Source: Halictus rubicundus
Lineage: Eukaryota; Arthropoda; Insecta; Hymenoptera; Halictidae
Assembly: GCF_050948215.1 (NCBI RefSeq)
Contig: NW_027488866.1
Coordinates: 1 to 64,000 of the forward strand
DNA length: 64,000 bases
Direction of reading: 5' to 3'
Part shown: positions 1 through 13,775 of the stretch, in pieces
Position numbering within the stretch: the stretch's first letter is position 1
How the letters are laid out: each line of letters begins with the position of its first letter
Notes under the pieces: model-generated
What the model saw: the letters and a program-made list of their open reading frames with translations, nothing else
What the model was told of the DNA's origin: nothing
The model's database searches: none
Program-made: the position numbers and the translations under genes

Positions 1-80
1 ACAGGATAGGAAATGATAGAGGATAGGATGGGATAGAGTAGGATAGAGGATAGGATAGGATAAAAGATAGTATTGGATAG

Positions 81-415
81 AGGATCGGATAGAGGATAGG
101 ATAGGATAGAGGATAGGATAGGATAGAGGATAGTATAGGATAGAGGATAGGATAGAATAGAGGATAGGATAGGATACAGAATAGGATAGGATAGAGGATA
201 GGATAGTATAGGATAGAGGATAGGATAGGATAGAGGATAGGATAGGATAAAGGATAGGATAGGATAGAGGATAGGATAGGATAGAGGATCGGACAGAGGA
301 TAGGATAGGATAGAGGATAGTATAGGATAGAGGATAGGATAGGATAGAGGATAGGATAGGATAAAAGGTAGGATAGGATAGAGGACAGGATAGGATAGAT
401 GATACTATAGGATAG
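81..415 (+). repeat. Duplicated segment A2, copy 1
   Basis: This stretch matches the sequence 2690 bp downstream: TAGTATAGG/GATAGAATAGAGG near 131 and 2821, and ATAAAAGGTAGG at 361 and 3051. At the left end the offset is 2707, so one 17-bp monomer was gained or lost near position 100. Identity ends after GATGATACTATAGG, where this copy continues into GAGTAAACG and the partner into GGATCCAGG. Confidence 0.8.
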
Positions 416-869
416 AGGATAGGATATGATAGAGTAAACGATATTATAGAGGATAGGATAGGATAGAGGATCGGATAGAGGATAGGATAGGATAGAGGAT
501 GGTATAGAGGATAGGATAGAGGATAGGATAGGATAGAGGATAGGATAGGAAAGAGGATAGGATAGGATACGATAGAGGATAGGATAGATGATAGGATAGG
601 ATAGAGGATCTGATAGAGGATACGATCGGATAGAGGATAGGATAGGATAGAGGATCGGATAGGTTATTGGATAGGATAGGGGAGAGGATAAGGTAGAGGC
701 TAGTATAGGATAGAGGATCTGATAGAGGATAGGTTAGGATGGAGGATAGGATAGGATCGAGGATAGGATAGGTAATTGGATAGGATAGAGGATAGGATAT
801 GGTAGAGGATAGTATAGGATAGAGGATATGATAGAGGATCGGATAGGATAGGATAGAGGATAGGATAGA

Positions 870-1975
870 GGATACGATAGAGGATCGGATAGAGGATAGG
901 ATAGGATAGAGGAAAGGATAGGATAGAGGATAGTATAGAGTATAGGATAAGGTAGAGGATAGGATAGGATAGGATAGAGGATAGGATAGAGGATCGGATA
1001 GAGGATAGGATAGGATAGAGGAAAGGATAGGATAGAGGATAGGATAGGTAATTGGATAGGATAGAGGATAGGATAAGGTAGAGGATAGTATAGGGTAGAG
1101 GATAGGATAGGATAGAGGATAGGATAGGATAAAGGATAGGATAGGATAGAGGATAGGATAGGATAGAGGATAGGATAGGATATAGGATCGGATAGAGGAT
1201 AGGATAGGATAGAGGATCGGATAGAGGATAGGATAGGATAGAGGATAGGATAGGATAGAGTATAGAGTAGGATAGAGGATAGGATAGGATAAAGGATAGG
1301 ATTGGATAGTGGATCGGATAGAGGATAGGATAGGATAGAGGATAGGATAGGAAAGAGGATAGGATAGGATACGATAGAGGATAGGATAGATGATAGGATA
1401 GGATAGAGGATCTGATAGAGGATACGATCGGATAGAGGATAGGATAGGATAGAGGATCGGATAGGTTATTGGATAGGATAGAGGATCGGATAGGTTATTG
1501 GATAGGATAGGGGAGAGGATAAGGTAGAGGCTAGTATAGGATAGAGGATCTGATAGAGGATAGGATAGGATGGAGGATAGGATAGGATCGAGGATAGGAT
1601 AGGTAATTGGATAGGATAGAGGATAGGATATGGTAGAGGATAGTATAGGATAGAGGATAGGATAGAGGATCGGATAGGATAGGATAGAGGATAGGATAGA
1701 GGATACGATAGAGGATCGGATAGAGGATAGGATAGGATAGAGGAAAGGATAGGATAGAGGATAGGATAGGTAATTGGATAGGATAGAGGATAGGATAAGT
1801 TAGAGGATAGTATAGGATAGAGGATAGGATAGGATAGAGGATAGGATAGGATAAAGGATAGGATAGGATAGAGGATAGGATAGGATAGAGGATAGAATAG
1901 GATAGATGATAGAATAGGATAGAGAATAGGATAGGATAGAGGATAGGATAGGATAGAGGATAGTATAGAGTATAG
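870..1975 (+). repeat. Duplicated segment A1, copy 1 (partner 4.0 kb downstream)
   Basis: Marker strings here recur exactly 4012 bp downstream: GATAGTATAGAG at 929 and 4941, GTAATTGG at 1048 and 5060, TAGGGTAG at 1091 and 5103, GGTTATTGG at 1464 and 5476. The spacing equals 236 x 17. Past about 1745 the offset becomes 4041, because the partner has an extra 29 bp (17+12) ending in GAGGAAAGG. Confidence 0.85.
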
Positions 1976-2787
1976 GATAAGGTAGAGGATAGGATAGGAT
2001 AGGATAGAGGATAGGATAGAGGATCGGATAGAGGATAGGATAGGATAGAGGAAAGGATAGGATAGAGGATAGGATAGGTAATTGGATAGGATAGAGGATA
2101 GGATAAGGTAGAGGATAGTATAGGATAGAGGATAGGATAGGATAGAGGATAGGATAGGATAAAGGATAGGATAGGATAGAGGATAGGATAGGATAGAGGA
2201 TCGGACGGAGGATAGGATAGGATAGAGGATAGGATAGGATAGGGATAGAGTAGGATAGAGGATAGGATAGGATAAAGGATAGGATTGGATAGAGGATCGG
2301 ATAGAGGATAGGATAGGATAGAGGATAGGATAGGATAGAGGATAGTATAGGATAGAGGATAGGATAGAATAGAGGATAGGATAGGATACAGGATAGGATA
2401 GGATAGAGGATAGGATACGATAGGATAGAGGATAGGATAGGATAGGATAGAGGATAGGATAGAGGATAGGATAGGATAGAGGATAGAGGATAGGATAGGA
2501 TAGAGGAGAGGATAGGATAGAGGAGAGGATAGGATAGAGGATAGGATAGAGGATAGGATAGGATAGAGGATAGGATAGGATAGAGGATGGGATAGGATAG
2601 AGGATAGGATATGATAGAGGATAGGATAGGATAGGATAGAGGATAGGATAGGATAGGATAGAGGATAGGATAGAGGATAGGATAGGATAGAGCATCGGAT
2701 AGAGGATAGGATAGGATAGAGGATAGGATAGGATAGAGGATAGAGTAGGATAGAGGATAGGATAGTATAAAGGATAGGATTGGATAG

Positions 2788-3105
2788 AGGATCGGATAGA
2801 GGATAGGATAGGATAGAGGATAGTATAGGATAGAGGATAGGATAGAATAGAGGATAGGATAGGATACAGGATAGGATAGGATAGAGGATAGGATAGTATA
2901 GGATAGAGGATAGGATAGGATAGAGGATAGGATAGGATAAAGGATAGGATAGGATAGAGGATAGGATAGGATAGAGGATCGGACAGAGGATAGGATAGGA
3001 TAGAGGATAGTATAGGATAGAGGATAGGATAGGATAGAGGATAGGATAGGATAAAAGGTAGGATAGGATAGAGGACAGGATAGGATAGATGATACTATAG
3101 GATAG
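2788..3105 (+). repeat. Duplicated segment A2, copy 2
   Basis: Partner of 81-415, one monomer shorter at its left end. Immediately to its right (from 3117, GGATCCAGG) begins a stretch that matches 5597 onward at an offset of 2480. The junction near 3110 is therefore a seam between two duplications. Confidence 0.75.
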
Positions 3106-4390
3106 AGGATAGGATAGGATCCAGGATAGGATAGGTAATTGGATAGGATAGAGGATAGGATATGGTAGAGGATAGTATAGGATAGAGGATAGGATAGAGG
3201 ATCGGATAGGATAGGATAGAGGATAGGATAGAGGATACGATAGAGGATCGGATAGAGGATAGGATAGGATAGAGGAAAGGATAGGATAGAGGATAGGATA
3301 GAGGATAGGATAAGTTAGAGGATAGTATAGGATAGAGGATAGGATAGGATAGAGGATAGGATAGGATAAAGGATAGGATAGGATAGAGGATAGGATAGGA
3401 TAGAGGATAGAATAGGATAGATGATAGAATAGGATAGAAAATAGGATAGGATAGAGGATAGGATAGGATAGAGGATAGTATAGAGTATAGGATAAGGTAG
3501 AGGATAGGATAGGATAGGATAGAGGATAGGATAGAGGATCGGATAGAGGATAGGATAGGATAGAGGAAAGGATAGGATAGAGGATAGGATAGGTAATTGG
3601 ATAGGATAGAGGATAGGATAAGGTAGAGGATAGTATAGGATAGAGGATAGGATAGGATAGAGGATAGGATAGGATAAAGGATAGGATAGGATAGAGGATA
3701 GGATAGGATAGAGGATCGGACGGAGGATAGGATAGGATAGAGGATAGGATAGGATAGAGGATAGAGTAGGATAGAGGATAGGATAGGATAAAGGATAGGA
3801 TTGGATAGAGGATCGGATAGAGGATAGGATAGGATAGAGGATAGGATAGGATAGAGGATAGTATAGGATAGAGGATAGGATAGAATAGAGGATAGGATAG
3901 GATACAGGATAGGATAGGATAGAGGATAGGATACGATAGGATAGAGGATAGGATAGGATAGGATAGAGGATAGGATAGAGGATAGGATAGGATAGAAGAT
4001 AGAGGATAGGATAGGATAGAGGAGAGGATAGGATAGAGGAGAGGATAGGATAGAGGATAGGATAGAGGATAGGATAGGATAGAGGATAGGATAGGATAGA
4101 GGATGGGATAGGATAGAGGATAGGATATGATAGAGGATAGGATAGGATAGGATAGAGGATAGGATAGGATAGGATAGAGGATAGGATAGAGGATAGGATA
4201 GGATAGAGGATCGGATAGAGGATAGGATAGGATAGAGGATAGGATAGGATAGAGGATAGAGTAGGATAGAGGATAGGATAGTATAAAGGATAGGATTGGA
4301 TAGAGGATCGGATAGAGGATAGGATAGGATAGAGGATAGTATAGGATAGAGGATAGGATAGAGTAGAGGATAGGATAGGATAAAGGAGAG

Positions 4391-4868
4391 GATAGGATAG
4401 AGGATAGGATAGGATAGAGGATAGGATAGTATAGAGGATAGAATAGGATAGATGATATTATAGGATAGAGGATAGGATATGATAGAGTAACGATATTCTA
4501 GAGGATAGGATAGGATAGAGGATCGGATAGAGGATAGGATAGAGGATAGGATAGGTAATTGGATAGGATAGAGTATAGGATAAGGTAGAGGATAGGATAG
4601 GATAGAGGATATAATAGGATAGAGGATAGGATAGGATACAGGATAGGAAATGATAGAGGATAGGATGGGATAGAGGATAGGATAGGATAGAGGGTAGTAT
4701 AGGATAGAGGATAGGATAGAATAGAGGATAGGATAGGATAAAGGATAGGATAGGATAGAGGATAGGATAGGATAGGATAGAGGATAGGATAGGATAGGAT
4801 AGGATAGGATAGAGGATAGGATAGGATAGGATAGAGGATAGGATAGAGGATAGGATAGAGGATAGGAT
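4391..4868 (+). repeat. Duplicated segment A3, copy 1
   Basis: This segment matches 5971-6448 at an offset of 1580. The shared run includes the diagnostic GAGTAACGATATTCTAGAGG at 4485 and 6065, a variant in which ATTATA has become ATTCTA and which was not seen elsewhere in the window. The copies differ by a few substitutions, for example GGATGGG versus GGATAGG near 4665/6245. Confidence 0.85.
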
Positions 4869-4881
4869 AGGATAGAGGATA

Positions 4882-6016
4882 GGATAGGATAGAGGATCGG
4901 ATAGAGGATAGGATAGGATAGAGGAAAGGATAGGATAGAGGATAGTATAGAGTATAGGATAAGGTAGAGGATAGGATAGGATAGGATAGAGGATAGGATA
5001 GAGGATCGGATAGAGGATAGCATAGGATAGAGGAAAGGATAGGATAGAGGATAGGATAGGTAATTGGATAGGATAGAGGATAGGATAAGGTAGAGGATAG
5101 TATAGGGTAGAGGATAGGATAGGATAGAGGATAGGATAGGATAAAGGATAGGATAGGATAGAGGATAGGATAGGATAGAGGATAGGATAGGATATAGGAT
5201 CGGATAGAGGATAGGATAGGATAGAGGATCGGATAGAGGATAGGATAGGATAGAGGATAGGATAGGATAGAGTATAGAGTAGGATAGAGGATAGGATAGG
5301 ATAAAGGATAGGATTGGATAGAGGATCGGATAGAGGATAGGATAGGATAGAGGATAGGATAGGAAAGAGGATAGGATAGGATACGATAGAGGATAGGATA
5401 GATGATAGGATAGGATAGAGGATCTGATAGAGGATACGATCGGATAGAGGATAGGATAGGATAGAGGATCGGATAGGTTATTGGATAGGATAGAGGATCG
5501 GATAGGTTATTGGATAGGATAGGGGAGAGGATAAGGTAGAGGCTAGTATAGGATAGAGGATCTGATAGAGGATAGGATAGGATGGAGGATAGGATAGGAT
5601 CCAGGATAGGATAGGTAATTGGATAGGATAGAGGATAGGATATGGTAGAGGATAGTATAGGATAGAGGATAGGATAGAGGATCGGATAGGATAGGATAGA
5701 GGATAGGATAGAGGATACGATAGAGGATCGGATAGAGGATAGGATAGGATAGAGGAAAGGATAGAGGATAGGATAGGATAGAGGAAAGGATAGGATAGAG
5801 GATAGGATAGGTAATTGGATAGGATAGAGGATAGGATAAGTTAGAGGATAGTATAGGATAGAGGATAGGATAGGATAGAGGATAGGATAGGATAAAGGAT
5901 AGGATAGGATAGAGGATAGGATAGGATAGAGGATAGAATAGGATAGATGATAGAATAGGATAGAGAATAGGATAGGATAGAGGATAGGATAGGATAGAGG
6001 ATAGGATAGTATAGAG
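4882..6016 (+). repeat. Duplicated segment A1, copy 2
   Basis: This is the downstream partner of the segment at 870-1975. It has the doubled GATCGGATAGGTTATTGG pair, as in copy 1. It differs by GGATCCAGG at 5597 where copy 1 has GGATCGAGG, and by a 29-bp gain near 5760. Confidence 0.85.
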
Positions 6017-6448
6017 GATAGAATAGGATAGATGATATTATAGGATAGAGGATAGGATATGATAGAGTAACGATATTCTAGAGGATAGGATAGGATAGAG
6101 GATCGGATAGAGGATAGGATAGAGGATAGGATAGGTAATTGGATAGGATAGAGTATAGGATAAGGTAGAGGATAGGATAGGATAGAGGATATAATAGGAT
6201 AGAGGATAGGATAGGATACAGGATAGGAAATGATAGAGGATAGGATAGGATAGAGGATAGGATAGGATAGAGGGTAGTATGGGATAGAGGATAGGATAGA
6301 ATAGAGGATAGGATAGGATAAAGGATAGGATAGGATAGAGGATAGGATAGGATAGGATAGAGGATAGGATAGGATAGGATAGGATAGGATAGAGGATAGG
6401 ATAGGATAGGATAGAGGATAGGATAGAGGATAGGATAGAGGATAGGAT
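5971..6448 (+). repeat. Duplicated segment A3, copy 2
   Basis: Partner of 4391-4868. Its left end overlaps the right end of duplicated segment A1 copy 2, so the two duplication events are nested or sequential. Confidence 0.85.
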
Positions 6449-7179
6449 AGAGGATAGGATAGGATAGAGGATAGGATAGGATAGAGGATCGGATAGAGGA
6501 TAGGATAGGATAGAGGATAGGATAGGATAGAGGATAGGATAGGATAGAGGATATAATAGGATAGAGGATAGGATAGGATAGAGGATAGGATAGGATAGAG
6601 GATAGAGTAGGATAGAGGATAGGATAGGATAAAGGATAGGATTGGATAGAGAATCGGATAGAGGATAGAATAGGATAGAGGATAGGATAGGATAGAGGAT
6701 AGTATAGGATAGAGGATAGGATAGAATAGAGGATAGGATAGGATAAAGGATAGGATAGGATCGAGGATAGGATAGAGGATAGGATAGAGTATACGATAAG
6801 GTAGAGGATAGGATAGGATAGAGGATAGTATAGGATGGAGGATAGGATAGAATAGAGGATAGGATAGGATAACGGATAGGATAGGATAGAGGATAGGATA
6901 GGATAGGATAGAGGATAGGATAGAGGATCGGATAGAGGATAGGATAGGATAGAGGAAAGGATAGGATAGAGGATAGGATAGGTAATTGGATAGGATTGGA
7001 TAGAGGATCGGATAGAGGATAGAATAGGATAGAGGATACGATAGGATAGAGGATAGTATAGGATAGAGGATAGGATAGAATAGAGGATAGGATAGGATAA
7101 AGGATAGGATAGGATAGGATAGAGGATAGGATAGGATAGAGGATAGGATAGGATAGAGGATAGGATAGAGGATAGGATA

Positions 7180-7900
7180 GGATAGAGGATAGGATAGGAT
7201 AGAGGATGAGATAGGATAGAGGATAGGATATGATAGAGGATAGGATAGGATAGAGGATGAGATAGGATAGAGGATAGGATATGATAGAGGATAGGATAGG
7301 ATAGAGGATCGGATAGAGGATAGGATAGGATAGAGGATCGGATAGAGGATAGGATAGGATAGAGGATAGGATAGGATAGAGGATAGAGTAGGATAGAGGA
7401 TAGGATAGGATAAAGGATAGGATTGGATAGAGGATCGGATAGAGGATAGAATAGGATAGAGGATAGGATAGGATAGAGGATAGTATAGGATAGAGGATAG
7501 GATAGAGTAGAGGATAGGATAGGATAAAGGATAGGATAGGATAGGATAGAGGATATTATAGGATAGGATAGAGGATAGGATTGAGGATAGGATAGGATAG
7601 AGGATCGGATAGAGGATAGGATAGGATAGAGGATAGGATAGGATAGGATAGATGATAGGATAGGAAAGAGGGTAGGATAGGATAGAGGATAGAGTATAGG
7701 ATAGGATAGAGGATAGGATAGGATAGAGGAGAGGATAGGATAGAGGATAGGATAGGATAGAGGATAGGATAGTATAGAGGATAGAATAGGATACATGATA
7801 TTATAGGATAGATGATAGGATATGATAGAGTAAACGATATTATAGAGGATAGGATAGGATAGACGATCGGATAGAGGATAGGATAGGATAGAGGATGGTA
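7180..7900 (+). repeat. Duplicated segment A4, copy 1
   Basis: Partner of about 9910-10650. The offset is 2734 on the left (AGTAGG at 7387 and 10121) and 2752 on the right (TAGGAAAGAGGG at 7661 and 10413; GATACATGATATTATAGG at 7790 and 10542). The 18-bp change is about one monomer plus one base. This copy holds the variant GAGGATGAGATAGG twice (near 7203 and 7254); the partner holds it once. Confidence 0.8.
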
Positions 7901-9068
7901 TAGAGGATAGGATAGAGGAGAGGATAGGATAGAGGATAGGATAGGATAGATGATATTATAGGATAGAGGATAGGATATGATAGAGTAAACGATATTATAG
8001 AGGATAGGATAGGATAGAGGATCGGATAGAGGATAGGATAGGATAGAGGATGGTATAGAGGATAGGATAGAGGATAGGATAGGATAGAGGATAGGACAGG
8101 AAAGAGGATAGGATAGGATACGATAGAGGATAGGATAGATGATAGGATAGGATAGAGGATCTGATAGAGGATACGATCGGATAGAGGATAGGATAGGATA
8201 GAGGATCGGATAGGTAATTGGATAGGATAGGGGAGAGGATAAGGTAGAGGCTAGTATAGGATAGAGGATAGGATAGGATAGAGGATAGGATATGATAAAG
8301 GATAGGATAGGATAGAGGATAGGATAGGATAGAGGTTAGGATAGGATAGAGGATAGGATAGGATAGAGGATAGGATAGAGGATAGGATAGGTAATTGGAT
8401 AGGATAGAGTATAGGATAAGGTAGAGGATAGGATAGGATAGAGGATATAATAGGATAGAGGATAGGATAGGATAGGATAGAGGATAGGATAGTATAGAGG
8501 ATAGAATAGGATAGATGATATTATAGGATAGAGGATAGGATATGATAGAGGATAGGATAGTATAGAGGATAGGATAGGATAGAGGATCGGATAGAGGATA
8601 GGATAGGATAGAGGATGGTATAGAGGATAGGATAGAGGATAGGATAGGATAGAGGATAGGATAGGATAGAGGATAGTATAGGATAGAGAATAGGATAGAA
8701 TAGAGGATAGGATAGGATAAAGGATAGGATAGGATAGAGGATAGGATAGGATAGGATAGAGGATAGGATAGGATAGGATAGAGGATAGGATAGAGGATAG
8801 GATAGGATAGAGGATCGGATAGAGGATAGGATAGGATAGAGGATAGGATAGGATAGAGGAAAGGATAGGATAGAAGATAGGATAGGATAGATGATAGGAT
8901 AGGAAAGAGGGTAGGATAGGATAGAGGATAGAGTATAGGATAGGATAGAGGATAGGATAGGATAGAGGAGAGGATAGGATAGAGGATAGGATAGGATAGA
9001 GGATAGGATAGGATAGAGGATAGGATAGGATAGGATAGAGGATAGGATAGGATAGAGGATAGAATAGG

Positions 9069-9086
9069 ATTGAGCAGCGTTTAGGA
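9069..9086 (+). repeat. Rare GCGTTT monomer, copy 1
   Basis: The array is interrupted by GATTGAGCAGCGTTTAGG, with GCGTTT starting at 9077. This is one of the least array-like strings in domain A. A near-identical copy (GATTGAGGAGCGTTTAGG) lies 2065 bp downstream at 11142, which shows that it spread by segmental duplication and is not a sequencing error. Confidence 0.85.
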
Positions 9087-9909
9087 TAGAGGATAGGATA
9101 TGATAGAGGATAGGATAGGATACGATAGAGGATAGGATAGGATAGAGGATAGGATAGGATAGAGGATAGGATAGGATAGAGGATAGATAGGATAGAGGAT
9201 AGGATTGGATAGAGGATAGGATAGGATAGAGGATCGGATAGAGGATAGAGGATAGGATAGGATGGAGGATAGTATAGGATAAAAGATAGGATTGGATAGA
9301 GGATCGGATAGAGGATAGGATAGGATAGAGGATAGGATAGGATAGAGGATAGTATAGGATAGAGGATAGGATAGGATAGAGGAGAGGATAGGATAGAGGA
9401 TAGGATAGGATAGATGATATTATAGGATAGAGGATAGGATATGATAGAGTAAACGATATTATAGAGGATAGGATAGGATAGAGGATCGGATAGAGGATAG
9501 GATAGGATAGAGGATCGGATAGAGGATAGGATAGGATAGAGGATGGTATAGAGGATAGGATAGAGGATAGTATAGGATAGAGGATAGGATAGAATAGAGG
9601 ATAGGATAGGATAGAGGATCGGATAGAGGATAGGATAGGATAGAGGATGGTATAGAGGATAGGATAGAGGATAGTATAGGATAGAGGATAGGATAGAATA
9701 GAGGATAGGATAGGATAAAGGATAGGATAGGATAAAGGATAGGATAGGATAGAGGATAGGATAGGATAGAGGGTAGGATAGAGGATAGGATAGGTAATTG
9801 GATAGGATAGAGTATACGATAAGGTAGAGGATAGGATAGGATAGAGGATATAATAGGATAGAGGATAGGATAGGATAGAGGATAGGATAGGAAAGAGGAT
9901 AGGATAGGA

Positions 9910-10650
9910 TAGAGGGTAGGATAGGATAGAGGATAGGATAGAGGATAGGATAGAGGATAGGATAGGATAGAGGATAGGATAGGATAGAGGATGAGATAGG
10001 ATAGAGGATAGGATATGATAGAGGATAGGATAGGATAGAGGATCGGATAGAGGATAGGATAGGATAGAGGATCGGATAGAGGATAGGATAGGATAGAGGA
10101 TAGGATAGGATAGAGGATAGAGTAGGATAGAGGATAGGATAGGATAAAGGATAGGATTGGATAGAGGATCGGATAGAGGATAGAATAGGATAGAGGATAG
10201 GATAGGATAGAGGATAGTATAGGATAGAGGATAGGATAGAGTAGAGGATAGGATAGGATAAAGGATAGGATAGGATAGGATAGAGGATACTATAGGATAG
10301 GATAGAGGATAGGATAGAGGATAGGATAGGATAGAGGATTCGGATAGAGGATAGGATAGGATAGAGGATAGGATAGGATAGAGGATAGGATAGGATAGGA
10401 TAGATGATAGGATAGGAAAGAGGGTAGGATAGGATAGAGGATAGAGTATAGGATAGGATAGAGGATAGGATAGGATAGAGGAGAGGATAGGATAGAGGAT
10501 AGGATAGGATAGAGGATAGGATAGTATAGAGGATAGAATAGGATACATGATATTATAGGATAGATGATAGTATATGATAGAGTAAACGATATTATAGAGG
10601 ATAGGATAGGATAGACGATCGGATAGAGGATAGGATAGGATAGAGGATGG
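9910..10650 (+). repeat. Duplicated segment A4, copy 2
   Basis: Partner of 7180-7900. It carries a single-base insertion, GAGGATTCGG near 10336, in a context normally reading GAGGATCGG. The 3' part runs into GAGTAAACGATATTATAGAGG near 10587. Confidence 0.8.
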
Positions 10651-11133
10651 TATAGAGGATAGGATAGAGGAGAGGATAGGATAGAGGATAGGATAGGATA
10701 GAGGATAGTATAGGATAGAGGATAGGATAGAATAGAGGATAGGATAGGATAAAGGATAGGATAGGATAGAGGATAGGATAGGATAGGATAGAGGATAGGA
10801 TAGGATAGGATAGAGGATAGAGGATAGAGGATAGAGGATAGGATAGGATAGAGGATAGAGGATAGGATAGGATAGAGGATCGGATAGAGGATAGGATAGG
10901 ATAGAGGGTAGGATAGGATAGAGGAAAGGATAGGATAGAAGATAGGATAGGATAGATGATAGGATAGGAAAGAGGGTAGGATAGGATAGAGGATAGAGTA
11001 TAGGATAGGATAGAGTATAGGATAGGATAGAGGAGAGGATAGGATAGAGGATAGGATAGGATAGAGGATAGGATAGGATAGAGGATAGGATAGGATAGGA
11101 TAGAGGATAGGATAGGATAGAGGATAGAATAGG

Positions 11134-11151
11134 ATTGAGGAGCGTTTAGGA
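11134..11151 (+). repeat. Rare GCGTTT monomer, copy 2
   Basis: Second copy of the GCGTTT variant, differing from the copy at 9069 by one base (GAGGAGCG versus GAGCAGCG). The surrounding hundreds of bases also match at an offset of 2065, apart from monomer-scale indels. Confidence 0.85.
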
Positions 11152-13605
11152 TAGAGGATAGGATATGATAGAGGATAGGATAGGATACGATAGAGGATAG
11201 GATAGGATAGAGGATAGGATAGGATAGAGGATAGGATAGGATAGAGGATATGATAGGATAGAGGATAGGATAGAGGATAGGATAGGATAGAGGATAGGAT
11301 AGGATAGAGGATAGATAGGATAGAGGATAGGATAGGATAGGATAGAGGATAGGATGGGATAGAGGATAGGATAGAGGATCGGATAGAGGATAGGATAGAG
11401 GATCGGATAGAGGATAGGATAGGATAGAGGAAAGGATAGGATAGAGGAAAGGATAGGATAGAGGATAGGATAGGTAATTGGATAGGATAGAGGATAGGAT
11501 AAGGTAGAGGATAGTATAGGATAGAGTATAGGATAGGATAGAGGATAGGATAGGATAAAGGATAGGATAGGATAGAGGATAGGATAGGATAGAGGATCGG
11601 ACAGAGGATAGGATAGGATAGAGGATAGGATAGGATAGAGGATAGAGTAGGATAGAGGATAGGATAGGATAAAGGATAGGATTCGATAGACGATCGGATA
11701 GAGGATAGGATAGGATAGAGGATAGGATAGGATAGAGGATAGTATAGGATAGAGGATAGGATCGAATAGAGGATAGGATAGGATACAGGATAGGATAGGA
11801 TAGAGGATAGGATAGGATAGGATAGAGGATAGGAAAGGATAGGATAGAGGATAGGATAGAGGATAGGATAGAGGATAGGATAGGATAGAGGATAGGATAG
11901 GATAGAGGAGAGGATAGGATAGAGGATAGGATAGGATAGATGATATTATAGGATAGAGGATAGGATATGATAGAGTAAACGATATTATAGAGGATAGGAT
12001 AGGATAGAGGATCGGATAGAGGATAGGATAGGATAGAGGATGGTATAGAGGATGGGATAGAGGATAGGATAGGATAGAGGATAGGACAGGACAGAGGATA
12101 GGATAGGATACGATAGAGGATAGGATAGATGATAGGATAGGATAGAGGATCTGAAAGAGGATACGATCGGATAGAGGATAGGATAGGATAGAGGATCGGA
12201 TAGGATAGAGGATCTGATAGAGGATACGATCGGATAGAGGATAGGATAGGATAGAGGATCGGATAGGTAATTGGATAGGATAGGGGAGAGGATAAGGTAG
12301 AGGCTAGTATAGGATAGAGGATCTGATAGAGGATAGGATAGGATGGAGGATAGGATAGGATCGAGGATAGGATAGGTAATTGGATAGGATAGAGGATAGG
12401 ATAATTTAGAGGATAGTATAGGATAGAGGATAGGATAGAGGATCGGATAGGATAGGATAGAGGATAGGATAGAGGATAGGGTAGAGGATCGAATAGAGGA
12501 TAGGATAGGATAGAGGATAGGATAGGATAGAGGATAGGATAGAGGATAGGATAGGATAGAGGATAGGATAGGATAGAGGATAGGATAGGATAGAGGATAG
12601 GATAGGATAGAGGATAGATAGGATAGAGGATAGGATAGGATAGAGGATAGGATAGGATAGAGGATATGATAGGATAGAATATAGGATAGGACAGAAGATA
12701 GGATAGGATAGGATTGAGGATAGGATACGATAGAGGATACGACATTATAGGGGATAGGATAGGATAGAGGATAGGATAGGACAGAGGATGGGATAGGATA
12801 GAGTACAGGATAGGATAGAGGATAGGATAGGATACAGGATAGGATAGAGGATAGGATAGGATGGAGGATAGGATAGGATAGAGGATAGGATAGGATAGAG
12901 GAAATTATAGGACAGAGGATAGGATAGGATAGGATTGAGGATAGGATAGGATAGAGGATACGATATTATAGAGGATTGGATAGGATAAAGGATAGGATAG
13001 GATAGAGGATAGGATAGGATAGAAAATATAATAGGAAAGATAGTAGGATATGATAGAGGATAGGATAGGATTGACGATAGGATAGGATAGAGGATAGGAT
13101 AGAGGATAGGATAGGATATAGGGTAGGATAGGATAGAGGATATTATAGGACAGAGGATAGGATAGGATAGGATTGAGGATAGGATAGGATAGGGGGTACG
13201 ATATTATAGGGGATAGGGTAAGATAGAGGATAGGATAGGATAGTGGATAGGATAGGATAGAGGATAGGATAGGATAGAGAATATAATAGGAAAGAGGATA
13301 GGATATGATAGAGGGTAGGATAGGATTGAGGACAGGATTAAATAGAGGATAGGATAATATAGAAGATAGGATAGGATAGAGGATAGGATAGGATAGAGGA
13401 TAGGATAGGATAGAGGGTATTATAGGATTGTGGATAGGATCGGATAGAGGGTATTATAGGATAGTGGATAGGATAGGATAGAGGATATGATAGGATAGAG
13501 GATAGGATAGGATAGAGGATACGATATTATAGAGGATAGGATAGAGGATAGGATAGGATAGTGGATAGGATAGGATAGAGGATATGATAGGATAGAGTAT
13601 AGGAT

Positions 13606-13775
13606 AGGGCACAGGATGGGATAGGATAGCGAATAGCATAGGATAGATGACATTATAGGGTAGAGGATAGGATAGGATAGAGGATAGGATAGGGCACAGG
13701 ATGGGATAGGATAGCGAATAGCATAGGATAGATGACATTATAGGGTAGAGGATAGGATAGGATAGAGGATAGGAT
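13606..13775 (+). repeat. 85-bp tandem duplication (5 x 17)
   Basis: AGGGCACAGGATGGG at 13606 recurs at 13691, and GATAGCGAATAGC at 13625 recurs at 13710, both 85 bp apart. The duplicated unit ends with GATGACATTATAGGG. The same composite motif occurs singly near 15683 and 16638 (with GAATAGAATAGG), so it is an older compound unit duplicated once here. Confidence 0.85.

Larger units (their letters stand above)
1..12730 (+). repeat. Subfamily domain A
   Basis: This block is marked by recurring variant monomers: GGTAATTGG or GGTTATTGG (for example at 1048, 1464, 5060, 5476), GGGGAGAGGATAAGG followed by GAGGCTAGTATAGG, GATCGG, GATAAAGG, and GAGTAAACGATATTATA (for example near 439, 7835, 7990, 10587). 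Dispersed copies of the same marker strings lie 1.6, 2.1, 2.5, 2.7 and 4.0 kb apart, so it is a mosaic of displaced duplications rather than a clean HOR. Nothing in it looks like a gene. The right edge is set where GTAATTGG markers stop and GGATTGAGG markers begin, and is approximate. Confidence 0.8.

Noticed and set aside
3117..3122. GGATCC at 3117 and 5597 as cloning-vector remnants
   Set aside because: A one-base change of the array string GGATCG or GGATAG creates it, the flanks are array on both sides, and both copies belong to one duplicated segment.
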